Part shown: in pieces, positions 51,707 through 61,271 of the stretch
How the letters are laid out: each line of letters opens with the position of its first letter
Numbering within the stretch: the stretch's first letter is position 1
Assembly (NCBI RefSeq): GCF_017349295.1
Contig: NZ_JAFMPK010000027.1
Coordinates: 124,001-188,000 of the forward strand
Source: Myceligenerans salitolerans
Lineage (GTDB): Bacteria > Actinomycetota > Actinomycetes > Actinomycetales > Cellulomonadaceae
DNA length: 64,000 nt
Direction of reading: 5' to 3'
Made by a program: the position numbers and the translations under genes
Notes under the pieces: generated by a model
Seen by the model: the letters and a program-made list of their open reading frames with translations, nothing else
Databases searched by the model: none
Told to the model about the DNA's origin: nothing

Positions 51707-52846
51707 ATGGGTGAGACGACTTTCCTCCATCTGGCCGTCGCGACCGCCGTCCTGGCGATCCCCGCGGTCGTCCTGGTCTCGATCGCGACCGTGGCGTCAA
51801 GCTTCTCCGGCCTCCTCAGACTCGGCTTCGGGGCACTCCGGGCAGGTCTGGTCCCTGAGCACCGATACGTCCGTGACCACGGCATAGACCACCTTTCGGC
51901 AGTTCGGGGAATCGTCGGCGTCCTGCTGCTGCTCACGGCGGAACTGATGCGGTCGCGCGCCGTGCCGACCACGCTGCCGGGCCCGGTCCCGGACACCGGC
52001 CTGCCGTCCTGGATCGGCATCCTGGCCCACGGGACCCTCTGGGCGGTGAGCTCTCTGGCAGCCGTCGCCCTTTTCATTTCTCTTGGTTCGCTCTTGATGT
52101 ACAAGCGACGAGTTCGTTACCCACCACCCGTCACTCCCGAGGACGGGCGCGCGCGGTCGGTCCTCTCCCCCTTCCTCCCCCTGCGCGTCCCCGCCACGCT
52201 CGCGGTCATCGGCGTCCTGACCGTCGCCTACGTGATGGTCCTTCCTCCGCTCTGGCCGGAGGGCGGCGCCGAGCTTCCCGAGGCGCGGCCTCCGGACGTC
52301 GGAACGCTGGCCCTGCTGGCCGGGCTCATGATCCTGGGCATCATCGGGCTCATCCTGCTCGTCGGCGTCGTCGCCGTCGGGCTGCCGCTGGCCATCACGT
52401 TCCACTCGCGCGGCGCCGACGGCCACCCCACGCTCCCCGCACTCTGGTCGCTCGCGCTCGCCGGCCTCTACGTGACCCAGCGCGGCCCGGAGTGGTTCGC
52501 CGTGGCGTCCGACGCCGTGGCGGGCCGCGCCTCGGGCACGCTGCCCGGCGGCGCCACGGGCGAGCACCTCGTCACCGCGGGCATGGCCGGCCTCACCGGA
52601 ACCCTGATCGTCGTCGTGATCTCGGTGTGGGAACTGGCGCGCCTGCACGCGGTGCACGGGATCGACCCGTGGACGCCGACGGCCGTCCTGCTTCCGGCGC
52701 ACGCCACCGAGGCCGACAACCCGCTCGTCGAGCCGCACGCCGTTCCGGGCCTGCGTTCCGACAACCCGCGCAAGACCGCGGCGGCGCGCATCCCGCGCTA
52801 CCTCAAGAGCAAGCTGGGGCAGGTCGGCCAGACGGTGAAGGGGTGA
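51707..52846 (+). CDS. Unrecognised multi-pass membrane protein
   Basis: 379 residues with about six or seven hydrophobic segments: near 6-30, 64-82, 103-128, 160-182, 200-232, 245-260 and 288-312. Between them lie a short Arg-rich loop (YKRRVRYPPPVTPEDGR) and a C-terminal tail of about 65 residues (HATEADNPLVEPHAVPGLRS and a Lys-rich end). I find no catalytic motif and no known family. GGGGGCGG is 4 nt before ATG 51707. The upstream 134 bp (51573-51706) are clearly richer in AT than the surroundings and contain TTGACC (51638-51643) and GATAGT (51665-51670), but their spacing (21 nt) is too long for a standard promoter. Its codon usage looks like the neighbours. Confidence 0.65.
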   Translation: MGETTFLHLAVATAVLAIPAVVLVSIATVASSFSGLLRLGFGALRAGLVPEHRYVRDHGIDHLSAVRGIVGVLLLLTAELMRSRAVPTTLPGPVPDTGLPSWIGILAHGTLWAVSSLAAVALFISLGSLLMYKRRVRYPPPVTPEDGRARSVLSPFLPLRVPATLAVIGVLTVAYVMVLPPLWPEGGAELPEARPPDVGTLALLAGLMILGIIGLILLVGVVAVGLPLAITFHSRGADGHPTLPALWSLALAGLYVTQRGPEWFAVASDAVAGRASGTLPGGATGEHLVTAGMAGLTGTLIVVVISVWELARLHAVHGIDPWTPTAVLLPAHATEADNPLVEPHAVPGLRSDNPRKTAAARIPRYLKSKLGQVGQTVKG

Positions 52847-52892
52847 CCGGGCCACGTCCCGAACACCCTGTCGTGCCGGGCCGGCGCTTTGG

Positions 52893-52898
52893 TTGAAT
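52893..52898 (+). promoter_or_regulatory. -10-like element for the MalY-type gene (leaderless)
   Basis: TTGAAT followed by 6 nt and GTG 52905; the same spacing as other leaderless genes here, but the second base deviates from TANNNT. Confidence 0.3.
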
Positions 52899-52904
52899 GC
52901 CTTC

Positions 52905-54080
52905 GTGACCACGCACCCGTTCGACGCCATCACCGCCGAGCAGCTCCGCGACGCGGGCAGCATGAAGTGGACCGCCTTTCCGGGCACCATCGGAGCCTGG
53001 GTGGCCGAGATGGACTTCGGCACCTCACCCGAGGTCACGGCCGCCCTGCACGCCGCCGTGGACCGCGCCGTGTTCGGCTACCTGCCCCAGGCTCTGGTCA
53101 CGGAGATGTCCGGGTCCTACGCGCGGTTCGCCGCCGACCGGTACGGCTGGGACGTGGACCCTGCGCGGGTCCGGCCCGTGTCCGACGTGCTCACCGCCCT
53201 CGAGGTGGTCATCGCCCACTACTCACGGCCTGGTTCGCCCGTCATCCTGCCCACCCCGGCCTACATGCCGTTCCTCACCCTGCCGGGCACGCTGGGACGC
53301 GACGTCATCCAGGTGCCGATGGCGGTCGCCGAGGGACCCGACGGCCCGCGGTACACCTACGACCTCGACGCGCTGGACGCCGCGTTCGCCGCGGGCGGCC
53401 ACCTGCTGGTGCTGTGCAACCCGCACAACCCGATCGGCCGGGTGCTCACGCCGGACGAGCTGCGCGCGATCTCCGAGGTCGTGGACCGGCACGGCGGCCG
53501 GGTGTTCGCCGACGAGATCCACGCGCCGCTGACCTTCGCCCCGCACCGTCACGTGCCCTACGCCTCGCTCTCCGCGACGGCGGCCGGTCACACGGTCACG
53601 GCGACGTCGGCGTCCAAGGCGTGGAACCTGCCGGGGCTGAAGTGCGCCCAGCTCGTGCTGTCGAACGACGCGGACGTCACGACCTGGAAGGCGGTGGGCC
53701 ACCACGCGGAGATGCAGGCCGCGACGCTCGGCCTGGTCGCGGCCGCGGCCGCCTACGACCACTCCCGTGACTGGCTCGACGACACCGTCGCCTACCTCGC
53801 CGGGAACGTCCGCGCACTGGCCGACGAGGTCGCGCGCCACGTCCCGGACGTGGCCGTCACCCCGCTGGAGGGCACCTACCTGTCCTGGCTGGACTGCCGC
53901 AAGCTGGACCTGGGCGACGCGTCGTCCCCGGCGGCGTACTTCCGTGAGCACGCGGGGGTCGCGCTGACGGACGGCGCGCTCTGCGGCGAGGCGGGCCGAG
54001 GCTTCGTCCGCCTCAACCTCGCCACCCCTCGCCCCGTCCTGCGTGAGGCCCTGACCCGCATGGCGGGCTCACTGGGATGA
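52905..54080 (+). CDS. PLP-dependent aminotransferase / cystathionine beta-lyase, MalY/PatB type
   Basis: 391 residues, fold-type I PLP enzyme. The N-terminal MKWTAFPGTIGAWVAEMDFG is the MalY/PatB signature. The cofactor site has LCNPHNPIGRVLTPDELRAI, RVFADEIHAPLTF (PLP-pyridine Asp) and TSASKAWNLPGLKCAQLV, where the Lys of SASKAWN is the Schiff-base residue. LEGTYLSWLDCRKL and RGFVRLNLATPRPVL end the protein. It most likely cleaves C-S bonds of cystathionine or cysteine conjugates; aminotransferase activity is also possible. GTG 52905 is preferred over the in-frame TTG at 52893. A hairpin (54123-54141) follows. Confidence 0.92.
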   Translation: MTTHPFDAITAEQLRDAGSMKWTAFPGTIGAWVAEMDFGTSPEVTAALHAAVDRAVFGYLPQALVTEMSGSYARFAADRYGWDVDPARVRPVSDVLTALEVVIAHYSRPGSPVILPTPAYMPFLTLPGTLGRDVIQVPMAVAEGPDGPRYTYDLDALDAAFAAGGHLLVLCNPHNPIGRVLTPDELRAISEVVDRHGGRVFADEIHAPLTFAPHRHVPYASLSATAAGHTVTATSASKAWNLPGLKCAQLVLSNDADVTTWKAVGHHAEMQAATLGLVAAAAAYDHSRDWLDDTVAYLAGNVRALADEVARHVPDVAVTPLEGTYLSWLDCRKLDLGDASSPAAYFREHAGVALTDGALCGEAGRGFVRLNLATPRPVLREALTRMAGSLG

Positions 54081-54122
54081 CCGCCCGGCCCGCGCACCGA
54101 CGCCGTCGTCGCGTGCCGGGGA

Positions 54123-54141
54123 CACCGGCCGGCTGCCGGTG
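54123..54141. terminator. Hairpin between convergent MalY-type and SURF1 genes
   Basis: CACCGGC / GCCGGTG with a 5-nt loop, in the 66-bp gap between the two stops. It could terminate both transcripts. Confidence 0.4.
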
Positions 54142-54146
54142 CAGCC

Positions 54147-55007
54147 TCATGCCGCCGGCAGCCCCGCGATTCCCGTCCCGGGGTCGGTGGCGTTGCCGCC
54201 ACGCCTGCCGCCCGCCATCTCGTCGCGGACCAGCCGGATCCACAGCGCCACCGCGAAGCCGCCGAAAACCCACCACTGCAACGCGTAGAACGCGTTCTGC
54301 AGGTTGACGCCGGTACCCCCGTCGATCATCGGGCGGGGCAGCTGCTCCAGACCGGTCCCCTCGGTCTCCGAGTCCACGACGTACGCCGAGTAGATCGGCC
54401 CGCCCCATTCCTGGACCAGGGCACCGAGTGCGATCCCGTGCACGACCGGCCAGGGCGAGCCCTCGCCCCCGCCGCCGTCACCGGTGGCCACGTCGGCCGC
54501 CACGCCCTCGCTCGCCGCCTCTCCCGCCTGCAGCCAGCCCGTCACGCTCACGGTGCCCGACGGCGGATCGTCCGCGGCCGCCGGGTCCGCCACCCAGCCG
54601 CGCACGACGGCGAGCACAGGGGCCCCGGACAGGTCGGACCAGGACCGGCCACCGGTGCCGTCGTCGGACACCCGGAGCGGGGCGAGCACCAGGTAGCCGA
54701 CCTCGCCCGAACGTCCGACCCGGCCCGCGACCAGCGACTGCCTGCCGGGTTCGAACTCACCGGTGACCTCGACCTGCCGGCCCACGAGTTCGCCCGGGAA
54801 CGACGCCTGCGGCTCCAGAACCTCTCCCAGCCCGGCCGGGCCGGCGCTCGCCTGCTCCCGCGCCTCCTGCTCGGCCGCGAGTTCCGCCCGCTCGAAGGCG
54901 CGATCGAGCTGCCACTTGCCGAGCCAGCCGCACCCGCCGGCGGCCAGCAGGAACACCAGCAGCAGCGCGATCATGCGCGGCCGCCGCGCCACCGCCCAGA
55001 AACTCAC
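54147..55007 (-). CDS. SURF1 family protein (cytochrome c oxidase assembly)
   Basis: 286 residues with an N-terminal helix (about 11-29) and a C-terminal helix (NAFYALQWWVFGGFAVALWI), the two-helix layout of SURF1. GGCGWLGKWQLDRAFERAEL carries the conserved G.WQ..R. Family strands follow: FPGELVGRQVEVTGEFEPGR, LVLAPLRVSDDG, PVLAVVRGWVADP and VSVTGWLQAGE. GTG 55007 is preceded by GGGGG. SURF1 helps insert haem into the aa3-type oxidase; no oxidase genes are in the window. Convergent with the MalY-type gene; divergent from the phosphoketolase gene. Confidence 0.9.
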   Translation of the reverse strand: MSFWAVARRPRMIALLLVFLLAAGGCGWLGKWQLDRAFERAELAAEQEAREQASAGPAGLGEVLEPQASFPGELVGRQVEVTGEFEPGRQSLVAGRVGRSGEVGYLVLAPLRVSDDGTGGRSWSDLSGAPVLAVVRGWVADPAAADDPPSGTVSVTGWLQAGEAASEGVAADVATGDGGGGEGSPWPVVHGIALGALVQEWGGPIYSAYVVDSETEGTGLEQLPRPMIDGGTGVNLQNAFYALQWWVFGGFAVALWIRLVRDEMAGGRRGGNATDPGTGIAGLPAA

Positions 55008-55260
55008 GCCCCCACGCTACCCGCACCCCCGGCGCGCCTCGGAATCGCGCACGGAAAGGAGGTGGAGATCACGCCTCGGGACGCCCGCCCCGGCGCGGGC
55101 GGGCACCGTGCCGGTTCTTTCCGGAATGTCAAGGGGCGTCGGGCCCGGAGGCCCGTGACGTCCACCCCTGGCGAGCCACCGCGTCCTGCGGTCGAATGAG
55201 AGACGCGGCCCGTCGGACCGCATCCGACGTCAGGACTCCAGCGGAACCAAGGAGCGTGTG
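55008..55260. promoter_or_regulatory. Divergent intergenic region SURF1 / phosphoketolase
   Basis: 253 bp without a gene. On the minus strand TTGACA (revcomp of tgtcaa near 55128) is a perfect -35 but has no good -10 at 17 nt. A GCCCGCC/GGCGGGC stem lies near 55085-55107. An AAAGGAGGTG at 55055-55064 has no start codon at a suitable distance. Confidence 0.3.
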
Positions 55261-57816
55261 ATGACGACCCTCCCGGCAACGACCTCCCCAGCCACCGCAC
55301 CGCCGTCGTCCGCGGACGGCGACCGGCCCGGACCGGCCGCCAGCTCCCCCACCTGCCCGGTCCCGGGCGCCACACCCTGGACGGCGTCCGCCACGAACCG
55401 CCCGGATGACGAGGAGCTCGCCCGCCTGGACGCCTGGTGGCGCGCGTCCAACTACCTGTCGGTGGGCCAGATCTACCTGCTCGGGAACCCGCTGCTGCGC
55501 GAGCCCCTCACCCACGACCACGTCAAGCCCCGCCTGCTGGGCCACTGGGGCACGACCCCGGGGCTGAACTTCCTGTACGCGCACCTGAACCGCGCGATCC
55601 GGGAACGCCGGCAGCCCACCCTGTACCTCACGGGTCCGGGACACGGCGGGCCGGGACTGGTCGCGTCCGCGTACCTGGACGGCACCTACTCCGAGGTCTA
55701 CTCCGACATCACGCAGGACACCGAGGGGGTGCGGAGGCTGTTCCGGCAGTTCAGCTTCCCCGGTGGGATCCCGAGCCATGTCGCGCCGGAGACGCCCGGC
55801 TCGATCCACGAGGGCGGCGAGCTCGGCTACGCCCTGAGCCACGCCTACGGCGCGGTCTTCGACAACCCCGACCTGCTCGTGGCGGCCGTGGTGGGCGACG
55901 GTGAGGCCGAGACCGGTCCGCTGGCCACCTCCTGGCACTCGAACAAGTTCCTCAACCCCGCCCGTGACGGCGTGGTCCTGCCGATCCTGCACCTGAACGG
56001 CTACAAGATCGCGAACCCGACGGTGCTGGCCCGCATCGGCCAGGAGGAACTCGGCGCGCTGCTCACCGGGTACGGCCACAAGCCGTACTTCTTCGAGGTG
56101 CCCGACGGCTCGGACGAGCCCCCTGAGGTGACGCACCGCCGGTTCGCGGGGCTGCTCGACGAGGTCCTGGACGACATCGCCGCGATCAAGGCGCGTGCCG
56201 CCGACGGTGACGTCACCCGGCCGGTCTGGCCGATGATCGTGTTCCGCACCCCGAAGGGCTGGACGGGACCGGCAGAGATCGACGGGAAGAAGACCACCGG
56301 CTCGTGGCGCGCGCACCAGGTGCCGCTCGCGAACGCCCGCGACACCGACGACCACCTGCGCGTCCTGGAGCAGTGGCTGCGGTCGTACCGTCCCGAGGAG
56401 CTGTTCGACGACGACGGCGCGGTGCGGGCCGAGATCACGGCCCTGGCGCCGCCCGGTGAGCTGCGGATGAGTGCCACGCCGTACGCCAACGGAGGGCTCC
56501 TGCTCCGCGACCTGCGGCTGCCCGACTTCCGGGAGTTCGCGGTGGACGTGCCCACGCCGGGCGGATCCACGGCGGAGGCGACGCGGGTGCTGGGCCAGTG
56601 GCTCACCGACGTCGTGCGGCACAACCCCGACAACTTCCGGATCTTCGGGCCGGACGAGGTGGCGTCCAACCGCCTGCAGGCCGTGTACGAGGTCACGGAC
56701 AAGCAGTGGGACGCCGAGTTCTACGGCCCCGACGTGGACGAGCACCTGGCCCGTGCCGGACGGGTGATGGAGATGCTCAGCGAGCACCAGTGCCAGGGCT
56801 GGCTGGAGGGCTACCTGCTGACGGGACGGCACGGCCTGTTCACCAGCTACGAGGCCTTCATCCACATCGTCGACTCGATGGTCAACCAGCACGCGAAGTG
56901 GCTCAAGGTCACCAACCACATCCCGTGGCGGCGCCCGATCGCGTCCCTCAACTACCTGCTCTCGAGTCACGTCTGGCGCCAGGACCACAACGGGTTCAGC
57001 CACCAGGACCCGGGCTTCATCGACCACATGATGAACAAGAAGGCGGAGATCGTGCGCGTCTACCTGCCGCCGGACGCCAACACGCTCCTGTCCACCTACG
57101 ACCACTGCCTCCGCGGCCGGCAGTACATCAACGTCGTGGTGGCGGGCAAGCAGCCCGCCCCCAACTGGCTGCCCATGGACCGGGCCATCGAGCACTGCAC
57201 GCGTGGCCTGGGCATCTGGGACTGGGCCGGGACGGAGGAGCCGGGCACGAAGCCCGACGTCGTGCTCGCCGCCGCCGGCGACATCCCCACGCTGGAGGTC
57301 CTGGCCGCCGCCGACATCCTGCGCCACGAGCTGCCCGACCTGAAGGTACGGGTGATCAACGTCGTGGACCTGATGCGGCTGCAGGACGCGGCCGAGCACC
57401 CGCACGGGCTCACCCACCCGCAGTTCGACGGCCTGTTCACCCCCGACCGGCCGATCATCTTCGCCTACCACGGCTACCCCTGGCTCATCCACCGCCTCAC
57501 CTACCGCCGCACCGGCCACGGCAACCTGCACGTGCGCGGCTACAAGGAGGAGGGCACGACGACCACCCCGTTCGACATGGTCATGCTCAACGACCTGGAC
57601 CGGTACCACCTCGTCATCGACGTCATCGACCGCGTGCCGTCCCTCGGCTCGGCCCAGGCCGGCCTCCGGCAGCGGATGCAGGACGCCCGCCTGCGCGCTC
57701 GCGCCTGGACCCGGGAGCACGGAGAGGACATTCCCGACGTGCGCGACTGGGTCTGGCCGGGCTCCGAGAAGGCGGCGGCGCCGGCGACCGCCGACACGGG
57801 AGGTGACAACGAGTAG
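55261..57816 (+). CDS. xfp: Xylulose-5-phosphate/fructose-6-phosphate phosphoketolase
   Basis: A thiamine-diphosphate enzyme that splits xylulose-5-P or fructose-6-P with phosphate to acetyl-phosphate. It has 851 residues. [36 protein letters not shown] and [20 protein letters not shown] give the TPP phosphate His residues. [20 protein letters not shown] is the Mg/TPP motif GDG...N. Further signatures include [20 protein letters not shown] and [26 protein letters not shown] is 6 nt before ATG 55261. An N-terminal ~40-residue Ala/Pro/Ser/Thr-rich tail is longer than in bifidobacterial enzymes. Followed by pta and ackA on the same strand, so acetyl-P made here can give acetate and ATP. Confidence 0.96.
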   Translation: MTTLPATTSPATAPPSSADGDRPGPAASSPTCPVPGATPWTASATNRPDDEELARLDAWWRASNYLSVGQIYLLGNPLLREPLTHDHVKPRLLGHWGTTPGLNFLYAHLNRAIRERRQPTLYLTGPGHGGPGLVASAYLDGTYSEVYSDITQDTEGVRRLFRQFSFPGGIPSHVAPETPGSIHEGGELGYALSHAYGAVFDNPDLLVAAVVGDGEAETGPLATSWHSNKFLNPARDGVVLPILHLNGYKIANPTVLARIGQEELGALLTGYGHKPYFFEVPDGSDEPPEVTHRRFAGLLDEVLDDIAAIKARAADGDVTRPVWPMIVFRTPKGWTGPAEIDGKKTTGSWRAHQVPLANARDTDDHLRVLEQWLRSYRPEELFDDDGAVRAEITALAPPGELRMSATPYANGGLLLRDLRLPDFREFAVDVPTPGGSTAEATRVLGQWLTDVVRHNPDNFRIFGPDEVASNRLQAVYEVTDKQWDAEFYGPDVDEHLARAGRVMEMLSEHQCQGWLEGYLLTGRHGLFTSYEAFIHIVDSMVNQHAKWLKVTNHIPWRRPIASLNYLLSSHVWRQDHNGFSHQDPGFIDHMMNKKAEIVRVYLPPDANTLLSTYDHCLRGRQYINVVVAGKQPAPNWLPMDRAIEHCTRGLGIWDWAGTEEPGTKPDVVLAAAGDIPTLEVLAAADILRHELPDLKVRVINVVDLMRLQDAAEHPHGLTHPQFDGLFTPDRPIIFAYHGYPWLIHRLTYRRTGHGNLHVRGYKEEGTTTTPFDMVMLNDLDRYHLVIDVIDRVPSLGSAQAGLRQRMQDARLRARAWTREHGEDIPDVRDWVWPGSEKAAAPATADTGGDNE

Positions 57817-57863
57817 CCGTCGATGTCACACCGCGAGCGCCCCGGCACGCCACGCGCGGCCGC

Positions 57864-57869
57864 TAGGTT
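57864..57869 (+). promoter_or_regulatory. Candidate -10 for pta
   Basis: TAGGTT 39 nt upstream of the pta GTG would give a short leader with the Shine-Dalgarno GAGGAG, so pta-ackA may be expressed apart from xfp. Confidence 0.35.
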
Positions 57870-57908
57870 GGGGACAGACGACCCGAGACCGTCCCTGAGG
57901 AGCAGCAC

Positions 57909-60023
57909 GTGACCGGCGCGACCCGCAGCATCGTCATCGCGTCACCGGAGGGTGAGAGCGGCAAGTCCACGGTGGCGCTCGGCGTCCTCGACCTGCTCGT
58001 ACGGCAGGCCCAGCGGGTCGGCGTCTACCGGCCCGTCTCCCGGGTCACCGGCACCGGCACCGAGCCGGCACGGGACTACGTGCTCGAGATGCTCCTCGAG
58101 CACGACGGCGTCGACCTCCCCTACGAGGACGCCGTCGGCGTCACCTACGCGGATCTGCACCTCGACCCCGACGACGCCATGGCACGGATCGTGTCCCGCT
58201 TCCACGCGATGGCGGAGCGCTGTGACGCCGTCGTCGTGCTCGGCACCGACTACACGGACGTCGCCGGCGTCAACGAGCTCGCGTTCAACGCCAAGATCGC
58301 GGCCAACCTCGGCGCGCCCGTGCTCCTCGTGACCTCCGGCCGCGAGCGCACGCCCGAGGAGGTCGTCACGCTCACCGACGCCGCGCTCGCCGAGCTCGGC
58401 GCGTACTACGCGCACGCGGTCGGGCTGGTGGTGAACCGGTGCGACACGCTCAACGCGGCCGACGTCCGCAAGGCCGTGTCGTCGGCGCACCCGGACGTGC
58501 CCGTCTGGACGATCCCCGAGGAGCCCTTCCTGTCCGCGCCGACCGTGGGCCAGCTGCTGGAGGCCGTGGACGGCGAACTCGCGCTCGGGGACGCCGAGCT
58601 GCTGGGCCGTGAGGCGCTGGACGTCCTCGTCGGCGCGATGAGCTTCGAGCACCTGCTGGCGCGCCTCTCCGACGGCGCCGTCGTCATCACGCCGGGCGAC
58701 CGCACCGACGTCCTCACCGGGCTGCTCGCCGCCCACGCCGCACCGTCGTTCCCGTCACTGGCGGGGATCGTGCTCAACGGCGGGTTCTTCCCCGAGGGCC
58801 CGGCGCGAGAGCTGCTGGAGGCGCTCACGCCCCGGGTACCCGTCATCCGCACCGACCTCGACACGTACGTCACCGCGCGTCTGGCGTCCCACGTCCGCGG
58901 ACGTGTCACCCGTGACTCCCAGCGCAAGATCGACGTCGCCCGCGCCCTGTTCGAGCGCTTCGTGGACGCGGAGACCCTCGCCGAACGGCTGGACCTGCCC
59001 CGTCCCGACGTCGTCACCCCGCTCATGTTCGAGCACCAGCTCATCGAACGCGCCCGCACGCAGCGACGGCACGTCGTCCTCCCCGAGGGCGACGACGACC
59101 GCATCCTGCGCGCGGCCTCCACCGTGCTGGCCCGGGGGATCGCGGACCTGACGATCCTGGGCGACGAGACCGCGATCCGCGGCCGCGCCGCCGAGCTCGG
59201 CCTGAACCTGGACGCCGCCCGCGTCCTGTCACCGACGGGCGCCACGCCCGAGAGCGCCGAGCTCGTGGAACGGTTCGCGCTCGAGTACACCCGGTTGCGC
59301 GCGCACAAGGGCATGACGACCGAACGCGCGCGCGAGGTGGTCACCGACGTCTCCTACTTCGGCACGCTCATGGTGCACCTCGGCCTGGCCGACGGCATGG
59401 TCTCCGGCGCCGCCCACTCCACCGCCCACACCATCAGGCCGTCGTTCGAGATCATCAGGACCCGCCCCGACACGTCGTCGGTCTCGTCGGTGTTCTTCAT
59501 GTGCCTCACCGACCGCGTGCTCGTGTACGGCGACTGCGCCGTCATCCCGGATCCGACGTCGGACGAGCTCGCCGACATCGCCGTCTCGTCGGCCGCCACC
59601 GCCGCGCAGTTCGGCGTCGAACCACGCGTCGCGATGCTCTCCTACTCCACCGGCACGTCGGGCTCCGGCGCCGACGTCGACAAGGTGCGCGCCGCCACCG
59701 AGGCGGTGAAGCAGCGCGCGCCCGGCCTCGTCGTCGAGGGCCCCATCCAGTACGACGCCGCCGTCGACGCCTCGGTCGCCGCGTCCAAGCTGCCCGGTTC
59801 CGACGTCGCCGGCCGCGCCACCGTGTTCGTGTTCCCCGACCTCAACACCGGCAACAACACCTACAAGGCGGTGCAGCGCTCCGCCGGTGCCGTCGCCGTC
59901 GGCCCCGTCCTGCAGGGTCTCAACAAGCCGGTCAACGACCTCTCCCGGGGCGCGCTCGTGCAGGACATCGTCAACACGGTCGCGATCACCGCCATCCAGG
60001 CCCAGACCGCACCCGGCGCCTAG
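57909..60023 (+). CDS. pta: Phosphate acetyltransferase (long form with N-terminal DRTGG region)
   Basis: Interconverts acetyl-CoA and acetyl-phosphate. It has 704 residues, the long form. The N-terminal part is a BioD/CobQ-like P-loop fold with IVIASPEGESGKSTVALGVL, then VVLGTDYTDVAGVNELAFNA. The DRTGG-like region (about 215-340) is followed by the catalytic PTA domain from about 375: LMFEHQLIERARTQRRHVVL, GDDDRILRAASTVLARGIAD, MTTERAREVVTDVSYFGTLM, DGMVSGAAHSTAHTIRPSFE and FPDLNTGNNTYKAVQRSAGA. GAGGAG precedes GTG 57909. It lies 33 bp before ackA. The N-terminal domain may regulate activity, as known for the enterobacterial long form. Confidence 0.96.
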   Translation: MTGATRSIVIASPEGESGKSTVALGVLDLLVRQAQRVGVYRPVSRVTGTGTEPARDYVLEMLLEHDGVDLPYEDAVGVTYADLHLDPDDAMARIVSRFHAMAERCDAVVVLGTDYTDVAGVNELAFNAKIAANLGAPVLLVTSGRERTPEEVVTLTDAALAELGAYYAHAVGLVVNRCDTLNAADVRKAVSSAHPDVPVWTIPEEPFLSAPTVGQLLEAVDGELALGDAELLGREALDVLVGAMSFEHLLARLSDGAVVITPGDRTDVLTGLLAAHAAPSFPSLAGIVLNGGFFPEGPARELLEALTPRVPVIRTDLDTYVTARLASHVRGRVTRDSQRKIDVARALFERFVDAETLAERLDLPRPDVVTPLMFEHQLIERARTQRRHVVLPEGDDDRILRAASTVLARGIADLTILGDETAIRGRAAELGLNLDAARVLSPTGATPESAELVERFALEYTRLRAHKGMTTERAREVVTDVSYFGTLMVHLGLADGMVSGAAHSTAHTIRPSFEIIRTRPDTSSVSSVFFMCLTDRVLVYGDCAVIPDPTSDELADIAVSSAATAAQFGVEPRVAMLSYSTGTSGSGADVDKVRAATEAVKQRAPGLVVEGPIQYDAAVDASVAASKLPGSDVAGRATVFVFPDLNTGNNTYKAVQRSAGAVAVGPVLQGLNKPVNDLSRGALVQDIVNTVAITAIQAQTAPGA

Positions 60024-60056
60024 CCGCGACCCGACCCACCAGGAGACCATCCGGCC

Positions 60057-61271
60057 ATGCCCACCGTCCTCGTCCTGAACTCCGGCTCGTCCTCGCTCAA
60101 GTACCAGCTCGTCGACCCGGGCTCCGGCGAGGTGCTCGCGGGAGGCGTCGTGGAACGCATCGGTGAGGGAACCGGCCGGGTCGCGCACGAGGTCGCCGGG
60201 GAGGAGGTGAGCCGCGAGCAGCCGGTGGCCGACCACGGCGCCGCCCTGCGGCTGGTCCTCGACCTGTTCGAGGAGGCGGGTCCGTCGCTGCGCGAGGCGG
60301 GGATCGCCGCCGTCGGGCACCGTGTGGTGCACGGCGGGACGTCGTTCACGGCGCCCGTGGTGGTGGACGACGACGTCGTGGAGGCGGTCCGCGGCCTCGT
60401 GCCGCTCGCCCCGCTGCACAACCCGGCCAACGTCACCGGGATCGAGGTGGCGCGTGAGCTGCTCGACGTGCCGCACGTGGCGGTGTTCGACACGGCGTTC
60501 TTCACCGATCTGCCGCCCGCTGCCGCCACGTACGCGATCGACGCCGGGACGGCGGCGGAGCACGGCGTGCGGCGGTACGGGTTCCACGGCACGTCGCACC
60601 AGTTCGTGTCGTCGGCGGTGGCCGAGCACCCGGCCGTCACGGCCATGCTCGCCGCCGCGGGACGGGAGCCGGGCACCCTGCGGCAGGTGGTGCTGCACCT
60701 GGGCAACGGCGCGTCGGCGTCGGCGGTGCTCGGGGAACGCGCCGTGGAGACGTCGATGGGGCTGACACCGCTCGAGGGCCTCGTCATGGGGACCCGGTCG
60801 GGAGACCTCGACCCGGGGATCATCTTCCATCTGGTGCGGTCGGCGCACCTGTCGGTGGACGACGTCGACACGCTCCTGAACAAGCGCTCCGGACTCCTCG
60901 GTCTCAGCGGGGTCAACGACATGCGCGAGCTCACCCGGCTCGTCGGGGACGGCGACCCGGACGCCCGGCTGGCCCTCGACGTGTACCTGCACCGGCTGCG
61001 CAAGTACGTGGGCGCCTACGCGGCCGTGCTGGGCGGGATCGACGTTCTGGCGTTCACGGCCGGCGTGGGCGAGAACGCCGCCCACGTGCGTGCGGGCGTG
61101 GTGGAAGGGCTGGAGTTCCTCGGCCTGGCGGTGGACCGGGAGCGCAACGAGGCCGGGTCCCGTGCTTCCCGGGTGATCTCCCCGGCGGCGGGGACGCCGT
61201 TGGTCATGGTCGTCCCCACCAACGAGGAACTGGCCATCGCCCGCCAGACGATCGCGCTGGTCGCTCCGTGA
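60057..61271 (+). CDS. ackA: Acetate kinase
   Basis: Transfers phosphate between acetyl-phosphate and ADP, giving acetate and ATP. It has 404 residues. The ASKHA fold shows VLVLNSGSSSLKYQLVDPGS, GHRVVHGGTSF (catalytic Arg), VFDTAFFTDLPP, RRYGFHGTSHQFVSSAV and VVLHLGNGASASAVLGER, with the C-terminal DVLAFTAGVGENAAHVRAGV. The Shine-Dalgarno AGGAG is 12 nt upstream of ATG 60057. The stop overlaps the next gene by 4 bp (GTGA), which links AckA to the DUF4031-HD protein. Confidence 0.97.
   Translation: MPTVLVLNSGSSSLKYQLVDPGSGEVLAGGVVERIGEGTGRVAHEVAGEEVSREQPVADHGAALRLVLDLFEEAGPSLREAGIAAVGHRVVHGGTSFTAPVVVDDDVVEAVRGLVPLAPLHNPANVTGIEVARELLDVPHVAVFDTAFFTDLPPAAATYAIDAGTAAEHGVRRYGFHGTSHQFVSSAVAEHPAVTAMLAAAGREPGTLRQVVLHLGNGASASAVLGERAVETSMGLTPLEGLVMGTRSGDLDPGIIFHLVRSAHLSVDDVDTLLNKRSGLLGLSGVNDMRELTRLVGDGDPDARLALDVYLHRLRKYVGAYAAVLGGIDVLAFTAGVGENAAHVRAGVVEGLEFLGLAVDRERNEAGSRASRVISPAAGTPLVMVVPTNEELAIARQTIALVAP

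Noticed and set aside
55055-55064. Perfect Shine-Dalgarno-like AAAGGAGGTG, whose complement recalls the 3' end of 16S rRNA
   Set aside because: No start codon at 5-10 nt follows, and the flanks do not match rRNA. Probably chance.
55129-57720. Minus-strand open frame of about 860 codons opposite the phosphoketolase gene
   Set aside because: Antisense shadow; the composition (Val/Gly/Arg/His repeats) is the complement of a real gene and no domain is visible.
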